Below are positions 55,303 to 63,580 of a DNA stretch of 64,000 nt, in pieces. A program made the translations under genes and the position numbers. The first letter of the stretch is position 1. Each line of letters opens with the position of its first letter. The stretch is taken from assembly GCF_020982545.1 (NCBI RefSeq), contig NZ_JAJKLK010000019.1, positions 558,001 through 622,000 on the forward strand, read 5' to 3'. This stretch comes from Streptomyces sp. MNU76 (GTDB lineage: Bacteria > Actinomycetota > Actinomycetes > Streptomycetales > Streptomycetaceae). The notes under the pieces were generated by a model. It was given only the letters and a program-made list of their open reading frames with translations. It searched no databases and had not been told where the DNA came from.

Positions 55303-55503
55303 TTACGACTCCGACCGAACGGCGGCTATGAAGGAGAGCCAGGCGGGACGGTTGATGACCAGGATGGGGCCGTGGGGGTTCTTGCTGTCACGGACGGGGA
55401 CGACGGCGGGGATATCGGGGGCGATTTCGATGCAGTCGCCGCCGTTGTCGCCACTGTGGCTGCTCTTGATCCAGGTCGCTGTGCTCAGCTCGTACCTGTC
55501 CAT
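55303..55503 (-). CDS. DUF397 protein
   Basis: 66 aa from the ATG at 55503. Classic DUF397 pattern: WIKSSHSGDNGGDCIEIA, VPVRDSKNPHGPILVI, W-x-x-F-I near the end. DUF397 proteins regularly follow an XRE regulator in Streptomyces and are thought to act with it, some in an antitoxin-like manner. The start lies inside the XRE frame. Confidence 0.88.
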   Translation of the reverse strand: MDRYELSTATWIKSSHSGDNGGDCIEIAPDIPAVVPVRDSKNPHGPILVINRPAWLSFIAAVRSES

Positions 55504-56329
55504 GCTGCTCGTACCCCTTCATCACGTCGCTGATCAGGGCGGCGGACTCGCGAGCTGACGGGATGTCGGCCCTGAGCACATCATAGGTTCGGCTATAACG
55601 GGCGTAAGCAGTCGGTTCGTTGTTGAAGTGGCTGTGGTCCATCGACTCGGAGTAGAGCCACCGTTCGTCGGGCAGCTCGATCAGGGACATGGACTGCCGG
55701 GGACGGAAGATCCCGAACAGGTCCGCCGGAGCCACCTGGATGCGGATGTTGGGCCGCCGTCCGGCGCTCAGCAGGTGCGCGCACTGGTCGCGCATGATGT
55801 CCGGGTTCCCGACCGCCGTGCGAAGGCAGCTCTCGTCCAGGACCACGACGTACAGCGGGGCGTCGTCGGAGAGGAAGCGGGGCTGGCGGCTCATGCGGGC
55901 CCGGACGCGTTCCTCCACCTCATCGCCCGGGATGGCCTGGGAGAAGAGCGCGCGGGCGTAGTCCTCCGTCTGCAACAGGCCCGGGACGACCCGCTCCTGG
56001 TACTGCCGCAGCCCGACCGCCACCGCCTCCATCTCCACGCGGCGCTCGAACCAATCCGGGTGCTGGACGGTCGGATACCAGTCCACCTTGGCCCACATCC
56101 GCGCCAACACCCCACCCGTTCCCAGCACTTCGTCGCACCGTTTCGCGAACTGGTCGCTCGGGATCCTCGTGCCCGCCTCGATCTTCGCCACCTGGGAGCG
56201 GTCGCACGGGATCTGCCGCGCCAGTGCCTCCTGGGTCAGCAGCGCGCCCTCGCGGTAGTGCCGCAGCACCTCGCCGAACAGCACCGAACTCCCGGTGCCG
56301 ACCGCCCCGTCCGCGTTCCGCCTCGTCAT
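55388..56329 (-). CDS. XRE regulator with Scr1-type C-terminal domain
   Basis: 313 aa from the ATG at 56329 (GAGGGGG upstream). HTH at ~15-75 (LLTQEALARQIPCDRSQVAKIEAG), then the DUF5753/Scr1-like domain (VPGLLQTEDYARALF, LDESCLRTAVG, FGIFRPRQSMSLIELPDERWLYSESM). The open frame overlaps DUF397 by 116 bases and ends in an arginine-rich tail unlike the family. One extra base in the CCCC at 55514-55517 would end the protein at VRAAWTGTS, just past the DUF397 start. The 3' end may therefore be a sequencing slip. Probably regulates its own operon. Confidence 0.82.
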   Translation of the reverse strand: MTRRNADGAVGTGSSVLFGEVLRHYREGALLTQEALARQIPCDRSQVAKIEAGTRIPSDQFAKRCDEVLGTGGVLARMWAKVDWYPTVQHPDWFERRVEMEAVAVGLRQYQERVVPGLLQTEDYARALFSQAIPGDEVEERVRARMSRQPRFLSDDAPLYVVVLDESCLRTAVGNPDIMRDQCAHLLSAGRRPNIRIQVAPADLFGIFRPRQSMSLIELPDERWLYSESMDHSHFNNEPTAYARYSRTYDVLRADIPSARESAALISDVMKGYEQHGQVRAEHSDLDQEQPQWRQRRRLHRNRPRYPRRRPRP

Positions 56330-56448
56330 GACGACCCCCTCGTGCGGTGTGGCAATGGTCCAGTGCCACACGTCCCGCGTTGATATCGACCGTTCCCGTG
56401 GGCGACGCTGGATACACCCAGAGTGACGAACGGGGCTGTGGAGTGGGC

Positions 56449-56658
56449 GTGGAACCAGAGGGGCAGCTTGTCTTCGATCCGCGGACGCGGCGCGTGGGCG
56501 AGTACCGGGACAGGGTAGGGCCGTACGCGTTGCTGCGTCCGGTGGGCGGCGGCCGGGAGTGGGAGGCGGATCCGGTGACCTTGCGGCCGGCGACTCCGGC
56601 GGAGCGGCTCGGGGCGCAGGTCAGGGCCGCCAACCGCCTTACGAAGAGAAGGGTGTGA
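56449..56658 (+). CDS. Small basic protein of unknown function
   Basis: 69 aa from the GTG at 56449 (GGAG five bases upstream). Content: QLVFDPRTRRVGEYRDRVGPYALLRPVGGGREWEAD, then ATPAERLGAQVRAANR. The pattern recurs in short streptomycete proteins beside DUF397/XRE genes; no function known. Its stop overlaps the next start, and it diverges from the XRE gene. Confidence 0.7.
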   Translation: MEPEGQLVFDPRTRRVGEYRDRVGPYALLRPVGGGREWEADPVTLRPATPAERLGAQVRAANRLTKRRV

Positions 56659-57095
56659 CGTTGCGTCAACTTGACCCCTTGGGTCCGCCCCCCGTTCCGG
56701 TGAACGGATGTGCGGTGTGCGCGGAGCTGGCCGTACGGCGGGACGAGGCGCGGGCCCGGTACGACCGGAGCGCGGAGACGGACGCGAACGTGCTGCTCCG
56801 TCACCATCAGCGACGGGAGCACGCCGGAGGCCCCCGCACTCGCGACCGCGCCCGCCGTGTCTTCCGTTACGTGCCCTACGTCATCGCGCAGGACACGACG
56901 GCGGAGCCGGAGTACGAGGCGCGGTGTGTGTCGGGCGACGAGACGGAGTGCGGCGCGGAGTCGGGCGTGCACAGTGATCCGGCGGCCGTGGAGGAGTGGC
57001 AGCGCAGGCACACACAGGAGACCCGGCACCTGCGCTACCGGCGCAGCTTCGGCGACTACTCGGTGCTGGAGCCGCTGGAGGAGGTGCCCTCGTGA
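56655..57095 (+). CDS. DUF7848-like protein with N-terminal extension
   Basis: 146 aa from the GTG at 56655, overlapping the previous stop (GTGTGA). Residues 1-65 contain a CAVC pair and a charged segment. Residues ~68-140 fit DUF7848: FRYVPYVIAQD, YEARCVSGDETECGAESG, HSDPAAVEEWQRRHTQETRHLRYRR. Three cysteines in the domain could bind metal. Translationally coupled to the 69-aa protein; role unknown. Confidence 0.7.
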   Translation: MTLRQLDPLGPPPVPVNGCAVCAELAVRRDEARARYDRSAETDANVLLRHHQRREHAGGPRTRDRARRVFRYVPYVIAQDTTAEPEYEARCVSGDETECGAESGVHSDPAAVEEWQRRHTQETRHLRYRRSFGDYSVLEPLEEVPS

Positions 57096-57182
57096 GGGTG
57101 GCCGCATCGGCCCTTGCCCTCGATTCGACCGGATCGACAGAATGATCGCGTGGCGAACGACGAGGTTGGCGAGGTCCCACGG

Positions 57183-59021
57183 TCAGCCTGTCCGCCCGCC
57201 CGCGCCCGATCGAGGCAGCCGCAGGGTGAAGACGGATCCCGCTCCGGGTGTGCTGGTGACGTCGGCCGTTCCGCCATGGGCGCGTACGAGCTGGAGGACG
57301 ATGGCAAGCCCCAGGCCGCTGCCTCCCGCGTGGCGGCTGCGTGACTTCTCGGCACGCCAGAACCGCTCGAAGAGCATGGGCAGGTCATCGGCGTCGATGC
57401 CGGTGCCGGTGTCGGCCACCTCGATGACGACATCCTCACCGTCCACGTACGACGAGATGGTGACGCTGCCGCCCCGCCCTGTGTGGCGTACCGCGTTGGA
57501 CACCAGGTTGCCGACGGCCTGGCGCAGTCGCGCGGGGTCGGCGATGAGCTGGACGCCGTCCTCGCCGCCGACCGTCAGCCGGATTCCCGCGGCGTCCGAC
57601 GCGACCCGGTGCGCGGCGGCCACGTGATGCAGAATGTCGCCGAGCCGTACGGCTTCGGGACGGATGCTCAGCTTGCCGGCGTCGGCCGCCGCCAGGTCCT
57701 GGAGGTCGTCGATGATGTGCTGCAGCAGCAGTGCCTCCTCCAACAGGGAGGAGACCAGAGCCGGGTTCGGCGTGGCGATGCCGTCCTCGGTGGCCTCCAG
57801 CCCGTTGCGGATGTTGGTGAGTGGGGTGCGCAGTTCGTGGGCGACATCGCTGACCATGACCTTGCGCTGCTCCTCAAGGCGCTCCCGGCGTTCGGACATC
57901 TCGTTGAACGCCTGCGCGAGGTAGCCGACCTCGTCCTTCGTGCTCACCGGCACGCGCCGGTGCGGTCCGCTCGGGTTGCGTGCGGCGTCCGTCAGCGCCC
58001 GCAACGGGCGTACGAGCCGGGAGGCGATCACAGCGGTCACGCCGACGGTGAGTACCAGTACCAGGCCGGTGACGCCGATGATGCGGGTGCGGTTTCGCGC
58101 GGAGAGGTCGAACAGCGGTGCGTCGGTGCCGCCGGGAGTGGAGAGGTACAGCAGAGCGGCCGGTGCCACGTAGGTGCGCAGCTGCGCGCGGCGGCTTTCG
58201 GCGACGCAGTCCTCTATGACGGCGGTGTACTTGTCGGGCAGTTTCGTGGCCAAGGAGAAACCCGGCTCGACCCTGACCGCGTACTGGGGAGGCAGCGGCA
58301 GGTCAGGGTGCCGGGCGGCCAGGCAGGCAGCGGTCATGGTGTTGAGGCGGGCGAGGGGTTCGCGTTCGGTGGCGGTGGGCTGGTCGAGCGGGAGATAGCA
58401 CGCGTCGGACCCGGCGAGCGCGGCGGGGTTGAACCTGACGGCCGGACGGCCACTTGGGCTGTCGATGCGTTGAGCGTTGATCCCCCGGTCGCGCAGGCAA
58501 CGGATCTGTTTGTCCGCCCGCCGGCGTAGTATGGAGCGCTCCGCTCCGGGCAGCTGATAGGGACCCGTGGCACGGGGATCGATACCGTCGCCGCCGACCG
58601 GGGCGCCGCTGCCGTGCAGCAGCCCCTGGCCCGTGCGCAGCGGGTCGATGACCGCGGATGCCTTCGAGGGCGGTGGTGCGGCGGAGGCGACGGAGTCCGC
58701 TATCGGGCCACGGTTCATCGAGGTCAGGACGACACGGCGTCCGGTCCGCTCCGCCAGGTCGCGTACAAGTGGCTCCACCCCGTCCCAGTCGCGGTGAACG
58801 GCCGCGTATCCCAGCAGTCGGTCGTAGACACTGGCGTCGTCGGCAAGGACCTGGCCCTGTTCCTGCTGGATCGCCCGGGTGGTGGTCTGCACCGCCAGCC
58901 AGGCGGTGGCGCCGATGGAACACACGGCGACCAGCACCGAGGTGGCCATCAGCCGTGCCAGCACGCTCCCCCGCAGCGGCACCCCGCGGCGGGGGAGCCG
59001 TGCCCCCTTACGGCGAGACAT
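57183..59021 (-). CDS. HAMP sensor histidine kinase
   Basis: 612 aa from the ATG at 59021. Span 1 at ~19-43, a large extracytoplasmic sensor (~45-310) with several cysteines, span 2 at ~312-333, HAMP, H-box VAHELRTPLTN with H395, N-box LVSNAVRHTG, G-boxes VADTGTGIDADD and GGSGLGLAIV. All domains intact. Its response regulator should lie directly upstream, but only the last ~30 codons remain there. As it stands the kinase is an orphan in this window. Confidence 0.9.
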   Translation of the reverse strand: MSRRKGARLPRRGVPLRGSVLARLMATSVLVAVCSIGATAWLAVQTTTRAIQQEQGQVLADDASVYDRLLGYAAVHRDWDGVEPLVRDLAERTGRRVVLTSMNRGPIADSVASAAPPPSKASAVIDPLRTGQGLLHGSGAPVGGDGIDPRATGPYQLPGAERSILRRRADKQIRCLRDRGINAQRIDSPSGRPAVRFNPAALAGSDACYLPLDQPTATEREPLARLNTMTAACLAARHPDLPLPPQYAVRVEPGFSLATKLPDKYTAVIEDCVAESRRAQLRTYVAPAALLYLSTPGGTDAPLFDLSARNRTRIIGVTGLVLVLTVGVTAVIASRLVRPLRALTDAARNPSGPHRRVPVSTKDEVGYLAQAFNEMSERRERLEEQRKVMVSDVAHELRTPLTNIRNGLEATEDGIATPNPALVSSLLEEALLLQHIIDDLQDLAAADAGKLSIRPEAVRLGDILHHVAAAHRVASDAAGIRLTVGGEDGVQLIADPARLRQAVGNLVSNAVRHTGRGGSVTISSYVDGEDVVIEVADTGTGIDADDLPMLFERFWRAEKSRSRHAGGSGLGLAIVLQLVRAHGGTADVTSTPGAGSVFTLRLPRSGAGGRTG

Positions 59022-59460
59022 GGCCGCCGCTCTCCGCGTGCCCCGTCCGGCCGTCCGCCAGCTTGTATCCGACGCCGAAGACGGTCAGCAGGTGGACCGG
59101 CCTCCGCGGATCCGGTTCGATCTTCTTGCGGATGCGTGGACCGGAAGACGGTCGCGGGCCCGGAGGGCAGACCTGCTGCCTCCAGTCCTTCGAGGTAGCC
59201 GCGCTGACGGGTCCGCCGAGGCGGGCGCGTCGTCGTCCTCGCGGACGAGGACGATCCGCCGATGCCCCAACTCGGTCAGTTGGCCCACGACTTCACGCGT
59301 GGCTTCGACATGGTCCGCGCCGACCCATGCCACGCCCTCCAGTTCCTCGCGGCGGCCCAGGCGCACGACCGGGAAGCCGTCCTCGACCAGCCGCTTGAGC
59401 TCCGCCCGGGGTCTGTGCCGACCGATGAAGAGACAGCCGTCGGAGTGCTACACCCGTTCT
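59022..59460 (-). pseudogene. LacI-family remnant fused to the tail of an OmpR-type response regulator
   Basis: Next to the kinase (59022-~59135): IRKKIEPDPRRPVHLLTVFGVGYKL, the last part of an OmpR winged helix. Directly upstream the sequence changes to LacI effector-domain sequence: GCLFIGRHRPRAELKRLVEDGFP, GVAWVGADHVEATREVVGQL, LGHRRIVLV, and in another frame RGYLEGLEAAGLPSGPATVF. The join is near the RST/HIRKK codons at ~59135. Both genes lost most of their length in one deletion, and the LacI part also has a frameshift near 59205-59215. Confidence 0.7.
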
Positions 59461-59581
59461 GCCACTTGCACTGCTTGGCGCAGACGCGCCACCCGGACGG
59501 CGTGTCAGATCACATGAGGGCGAACGTCGCCGGGCCTCCCCGGGGTCCGGGTGCGAGCTGTCTGACACGACGCTGCCGACC

Positions 59582-60178
59582 TCAGGCCTGCGCGTGGCCG
59601 TATCGCGCCCTGGCTGAGGTCAGGTCGGGTTCGCCGAACCGGGTGCGCAGAAGATCGAATGCGTGGACCTTGTCCGCGCCGAACTTCTCCACGTGCGCGG
59701 CATAGGAGTCGGCGGTGAGGAACGTAGGGGGTGTCGTCTTGCTGTGGAACTTGTCCGCGTACATGACCAGTTGCTCTTCGATGGTCTCGGCCAGATAGTC
59801 GGCCTCGGGTATGGCGAGCTTCTGTTCGCGGATGTCGTGCCGGGTAAGACCGACTCCCGTGTGGCAGGAGCAGAAGCGGCGCAGGCGCTCCGGGAAGCCC
59901 TCCTCCTGGAGGATCTCGTGGCCGAGGACGCCATGGCGGATGTAGTGGCGGTGATCGAGCCGACCGGCCTGGTCGTACAGCCGGTAGACGCCGATGTCGT
60001 GGAGCAGGGCGCCGACACGGACGAGGTCGGCGTCGAGGGGGAGGTCTGTCTGTGCCACAAGCTGTTCGGCGATGCCGCAGACGATTTCGCAGTGGGTGAA
60101 GACGAGGTCCAGCGCCTCATGCGAGGGCGCGTACCGCTCGTGCAGCGCGCGTACCTCATGGACCGTCGGAAGGATCAC
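59582..60178 (-). CDS. HD-domain phosphohydrolase
   Basis: 198 aa from the GTG at 60178 (GGAAGG ten bases upstream). The HD metal-binding set is visible: H29 (VFTHCEIV), H60-D61 (GALLHDIG) and later H/D residues (HRHYIRHGVLGHEIL). EIVCGIAEQLV and EGFPERLRRFCSCHTG fit the predicted HDIG-type hydrolases. Likely acts on a nucleotide or phosphoester; substrate unknown. Upstream lies a short coding-like fragment, downstream the LacI remnant. Confidence 0.82.
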   Translation of the reverse strand: MILPTVHEVRALHERYAPSHEALDLVFTHCEIVCGIAEQLVAQTDLPLDADLVRVGALLHDIGVYRLYDQAGRLDHRHYIRHGVLGHEILQEEGFPERLRRFCSCHTGVGLTRHDIREQKLAIPEADYLAETIEEQLVMYADKFHSKTTPPTFLTADSYAAHVEKFGADKVHAFDLLRTRFGEPDLTSARARYGHAQA

Positions 60179-60235
60179 TCCGGCAGCGTACCTTCCCACC
60201 CACAAGCGATCGGCCGCCGCAGCGGCTGACCCCAA

Positions 60236-60371
60236 AAGCCGACACACCGGACTCACCCTCTACCAGATCCTCGACGCCCTCCAAGACCTGCTGAACTGCT
60301 GGACCGGCACCTGCAACACCTGCCACCAACCCCGGCCCAGAAGGGCCACACCAAGACCAAGACAGACCTAA
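60236..60371 (+). pseudogene. Short coding-like fragment, possible transposase end
   Basis: The frame reads HTGLTLYQILDALQDLLNCW then TGTCNTCHQP before stopping at 60371. The composition is protein-like, with a Cys-Cys-His tail reminiscent of insertion-sequence transposase C-termini, but I cannot name a family. No start or ribosome site. Confidence 0.3.
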
Positions 60372-60385
60372 CGGAGTCCTACTGG

Positions 60386-60772
60386 TCAGGGCCGGTCCGG
60401 GCCCAGGGCGTCGCGGACGGCGGTCAGGATGGCTTCGGTGTCGGCGCCCAGGGCGCGGGCGGAGGCCGTGAAGTCGCGGGCCAGGGTGGCCAGTTGGTGG
60501 GCGTGCGGGCGGGTCGGTCCGGTCCGTGGCGCCGCCACGCGGGTGCCCGCGCCACGGCGGGTGCGGATCAGCTCGGCGGCCTCCAGCGCGCGGTAGGCGC
60601 GGGCCACGGTGCCCGGCGCCAGACCGAGGTCGGTGGCCAACTGGCGCACGGTCGGCAGCCGTTCGCCCTCGGCCAGGCGGCCGGTGACGATCAGCGCGGC
60701 GAGCTGCGCCCGGATCTGCTCGTACGGCGGGACCTGGCTGGTGGTGTCGACGCGGACGGCGGGGTCACTCAT
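60386..60772 (-). CDS. GntR-family regulator, YtrA type
   Basis: 128 aa from the ATG at 60772, eight bases inside the upstream gene (ATGAGTGA). Winged helix PPYEQIRAQLAALIVTGRLAEGERLPTVRQLATDLGLAPGTVARAYRALEAAELI, then a short helical tail as in the YtrA subfamily, which lacks a large ligand domain. It is encoded after the membrane protein it presumably regulates; two CTTGT...ACAAG sites precede that operon. Confidence 0.9.
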   Translation of the reverse strand: MSDPAVRVDTTSQVPPYEQIRAQLAALIVTGRLAEGERLPTVRQLATDLGLAPGTVARAYRALEAAELIRTRRGAGTRVAAPRTGPTRPHAHQLATLARDFTASARALGADTEAILTAVRDALGPDRP

Positions 60773-61559
60773 CGTCGGGTGCCCCGTTCTCGGCGCTCTC
60801 GTTCTCGACCGCGCGGGGCGCGACCACGGTGACCAGCGACCAGACGACCGTGAAGAGGTTCAGCAGGGCCAGGGGGTAGAAGACCCAGAAGGTGATCGCG
60901 CCCAGCGTGCCGGCGCAGCCGGTCTCCGTCAGCGCGACGGAGATCATCAGGACGGCGTACAGCTGCTGGCTCGACACCAGCAGGCCCCAGGCCCCGGTGA
61001 CCGCCCACGCGCGGTCACGGCGCTGCTGTTCCCCGCCCGGCCCGTGCGCGATGTGGCGCAGGGCCCAGATGCAGGTGGGGGTGGCTATGGCGAGCGCGCC
61101 GAACATCGGGAGGCTGTAGTACAGGCCGGGCCACGGGCCGAGGGTGGCGCGCATCCCGTTGCAGGTGATGTCGACGACCTTGCCGGTGATGAACATCCGG
61201 TCGCCGTCCACGGACGCCGTGGCGCCTGTGATCACGAGCAGGACGACGAGGGAGAGACCCTGGAGGACGATCAGAGGACCCATGCGCGGTGGCACATGGT
61301 CTCTGACCAGGCGCGGGGCGAGACTCGCGGTGCGTACGGCCTCCTGGGGGCGCAGGGTCAGGGCGTCGGCGAGGAGGACACCGGCCACCGCGCACAGGCC
61401 GAAGGCCGTGAGGCAGAACACCACGCGCTGCTCGAACTCGATGTGCCCGAGCGTGGACAGCGCCTGCGCGACGACCAGGCCGACGGCCAGGCCGGACCAG
61501 CGGGCGTAGTGGTCGGCGTGGTCGAGGAGCCGGTCCTGGAGCGGGGCGGTGTCGAGCAT
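60765..61559 (-). CDS. Six-span membrane protein in a GntR operon
   Basis: 264 aa from the ATG at 61559, behind GGGGGGAT; the ATG seven codons earlier has no ribosome site. Hydrophobic segments: WSGLAVGLVVAQAL, VVFCLTAFGLCAVAGVLLAD, MGPLIVLQGLSLVVLLVITG, YYSLPMFGALAIATPTCIWAL, WGLLVSSQQLYAVLMISVAL and LGAITFWVFYPLALLNLFTVVWSLVTVV. No recognised family; similar proteins sit beside YtrA-type GntR genes in Streptomyces. Perhaps a sensor or transport component for cell-envelope stress, but that is a guess. Confidence 0.7.
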   Translation of the reverse strand: MLDTAPLQDRLLDHADHYARWSGLAVGLVVAQALSTLGHIEFEQRVVFCLTAFGLCAVAGVLLADALTLRPQEAVRTASLAPRLVRDHVPPRMGPLIVLQGLSLVVLLVITGATASVDGDRMFITGKVVDITCNGMRATLGPWPGLYYSLPMFGALAIATPTCIWALRHIAHGPGGEQQRRDRAWAVTGAWGLLVSSQQLYAVLMISVALTETGCAGTLGAITFWVFYPLALLNLFTVVWSLVTVVAPRAVENESAENGAPDDE

Positions 61560-61580
61560 GGAGAGATCCCCCCGGATCAT

Positions 61581-61644
61581 CTTGTATCAAGCAGTGAGTA
61601 CAAGATGCCGTGGCCGGGATCTTGTGTCAAACACTCGATACAAG
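61581..61644. promoter_or_regulatory. Two GntR operator-like sites, 40 bases apart
   Basis: Site 1 at 61581-61604 has CTTGTA and TACAAG ends. Site 2 at 61621-61644 has CTTGTGTC and GATACAAG, 7 of 8 matching. Each is 24 bases long; starts are exactly 40 bases apart. They lie just upstream of the membrane-protein/GntR operon. Confidence 0.65.
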
Positions 61645-61695
61645 GTGACGCGGGGGAAGACGGGATGCGGGGCGTTCGGGTTCCCCCAGGGGAGG

Positions 61696-62673
61696 TCAGT
61701 CGACGGTGATCGAGTCCAGTTGCGCCCGCAGGTACACGTGCGAGTCCACCGGCGGGTACGCCACCCGTCCGACCGGCGCGGGGACGGACTCCACGATCGT
61801 GCCGGGCGTGCACTCGCCGAAGTAGACCAGCGACATCAGCTCCTCGGCGGGCTCGTCGGCCGGGGGCGGCAGGACGCGGTGGCGCCCGGAACGCCAGCGG
61901 TCACCGGTCCAACGGGCCATCAGGTCACCGATGTTGATCGTGAAGGCGGCCGGGTCGTACGGGGCGTCCTCCCAGCCGCCCTCGTCCGTGTACACCTGGA
62001 GCCCGCCCTTCCCGGCCTGCCGGTCGAGGATGGTCACCGTGCCGAAGTCGGTGTGCGGGCCGATCCTGAACTGGCCCGGCACGGGGTCGCCGATGACGTC
62101 CGTCCCCGGGTACCAGTTGATGTTGAAGCCGTAGGTGGGGTGGCTCATATGGCGGGAGAAGAAGTCCGGCTCCAGCCCGAGGGCCTCCCCGAGGAGGGAG
62201 AGCAGCAGGTTCTCCAGCTCGCCCATCCGCGCCAGGTACTCCTCGCAGAGCTCCCGCAGCTCCGGCACCTCCGCAGGCCACACGTTCGGCGCGTACCACT
62301 CCGCGTTCACGACCGGGTCGTCGAACGGCTCGTGTGTCGCGAACGTCAGCGACTCCTTGAGGTCCGGCGGGGTCTCCGTACCCTCGGCGTACCCGTTCGC
62401 CTCGGCCCCGGGCCCGAGCCAGCCGCGCCCGCCGACCTTCACCTCGTACGCCTGCTTGGCCTCGGCGGGCAGGACGAAGAATCTGCGGGCGGCCTCCCGG
62501 ATACGCGTCCGGAGCGCCGGGTCGACCCCATGGCCGGTGACGAGCAGGAAACCGGCGCTCTGGAGCGCCTCGTCGACGGTCCGGGCGATCCTGGCGCGGT
62601 CCTCGGGGCCGCCGTCGAGCCAGGGGCGCAGGTCGATGGTGGGGACACGGGGCGGCCTACTGTCCGGCGTCAC
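61696..62673 (-). CDS. Isopenicillin-N-synthase-family Fe(II)/2-oxoglutarate oxygenase
   Basis: 325 aa from a GTG at 62673 with GGAG six bases upstream; further in-frame GTGs reach 62727. N-terminal DIOX_N domain (VPTIDLRPWLDG, GFLLVTGHGVDP, FFVLPAEAK). Jelly-roll core with iron ligands H207-x-D209 (HTDFGTVTIL) and H265 (SGRHRVL), and the downstream arginine region for 2-oxoglutarate is not clearly placed. NINWYPGTD is typical of the family. Substrate unknown; the gene overlaps or adjoins the deaminase upstream, so the two may act on one compound. Confidence 0.85.
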   Translation of the reverse strand: MTPDSRPPRVPTIDLRPWLDGGPEDRARIARTVDEALQSAGFLLVTGHGVDPALRTRIREAARRFFVLPAEAKQAYEVKVGGRGWLGPGAEANGYAEGTETPPDLKESLTFATHEPFDDPVVNAEWYAPNVWPAEVPELRELCEEYLARMGELENLLLSLLGEALGLEPDFFSRHMSHPTYGFNINWYPGTDVIGDPVPGQFRIGPHTDFGTVTILDRQAGKGGLQVYTDEGGWEDAPYDPAAFTINIGDLMARWTGDRWRSGRHRVLPPPADEPAEELMSLVYFGECTPGTIVESVPAPVGRVAYPPVDSHVYLRAQLDSITVD

Positions 62674-62698
62674 TGATGTCTCCGGCGTCGCTGATGTC

Positions 62699-63169
62699 TT
62701 AGGCGTCACTCGCGTCACTCGGATCACCGATGTCCTCGTTCCATAGAGCCGGGTGGTGCTCGACGAAGTCCCGCATCAGGGCCACGCACTCCGGGTCGTC
62801 CAGTACCAGGACCTCCACGCCGTGCTCGGCGAGCCAGTCGTGGCCGCCGTGGAAGGTGGTGGCCTCCCCGACCACCACCCGCGAGATCCCGAACTGTCGC
62901 ACCAGGCCGGAGCAGTACCAGCACGGCGAGAGCGTCGTCACCATCGTCGTACCGTGGTACGTCCGCTGCCGCCCCGCCGCGCGGAACGCCGCCGTCTCGG
63001 CGTGCGTGGACGGATCGCCGTCCTGGACGCGGCGGTTGTGCCCGCGCCCGAGCAGGCGGCCGTCCGGCCCGTACAGCGCGGCCCCGATCGGGATGCCGCC
63101 CTCGGCCAGCCCCGCCCGCGCCTCCTCGACGGCGGTGGCGAGCCATGCGCGTGCCTGGTTCTGGTTCAT
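62699..63169 (-). CDS. Nucleoside/cytosine deaminase-like zinc enzyme
   Basis: 156 aa from the ATG at 63169 (GAGG upstream). Zinc and catalytic residues: H56-A-E58 (STHAETAAF) and PCWYC with C83 and C86. GGIPIGAALYGPDGRLLGRGHN is the usual N-terminal strand pair, and the ending WNEDIGDP is as in fungal/bacterial cytosine and guanine deaminases. Likely deaminates a free base. The stop lies within the start region of the oxygenase gene, so translation is probably linked. Confidence 0.9.
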   Translation of the reverse strand: MNQNQARAWLATAVEEARAGLAEGGIPIGAALYGPDGRLLGRGHNRRVQDGDPSTHAETAAFRAAGRQRTYHGTTMVTTLSPCWYCSGLVRQFGISRVVVGEATTFHGGHDWLAEHGVEVLVLDDPECVALMRDFVEHHPALWNEDIGDPSDASDA

Positions 63170-63217
63170 GACCTCACTCTGCCCGCGACGGGCGGCGCTC
63201 ACGTGCGCGACGCGGGA

Positions 63218-63580
63218 TCAGGGCGGCGGGAGGAGGGTGCCCAGGGGGCCGAGGTCGAGGTTGAGGTCGTCGAGGGTGAGGTCGTAGCGGTCGCAGAGTT
63301 CCGTCATACGCTCGTGCAGGACCATCAGGGTCATGCCGAGGCGCTCCTCCTGCTCCTCGGTCAGCCCGCCCTGGTCGACGCGGTGCAGGGCCTAGCGCTC
63401 CATCAGCTGGCGGAGCAGTTCGACGATGGTGAGGACAAGACGGACGAGGTCCCGCTCGACCGTGTCGGGGTCGGTGCGCAAGCGGCGCGCCACGGCTTCG
63501 CCCCGGGCCGGGGGCGGCGGGGCGACCTCCTCCGGCCGGGCGGGCAGCAGGGAGAACGCGCGGGACGCGGCCGCGGACAC
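63218..63580 (-). pseudogene. gvpK: Gas vesicle protein K-like gene with an in-frame amber codon
   Basis: GvpK is an accessory protein of gas vesicle assembly. The frame reads RLRTDPDTVERDLVRLVLTIVELLRQLMER, then TAG at 63392-63394 where relatives have glutamine, then continues in the same frame ALHRVDQGGLTEEQEERLGMTLM, YDLTLDDLNLDLGPLGTLLPP to a stop at 63218. A single C-to-T change explains it. The start is unclear; the GTG at 63580 has a poor site. No other gvp genes are in view, and the 5' end is joined in frame to a MerR fragment. Confidence 0.75.
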
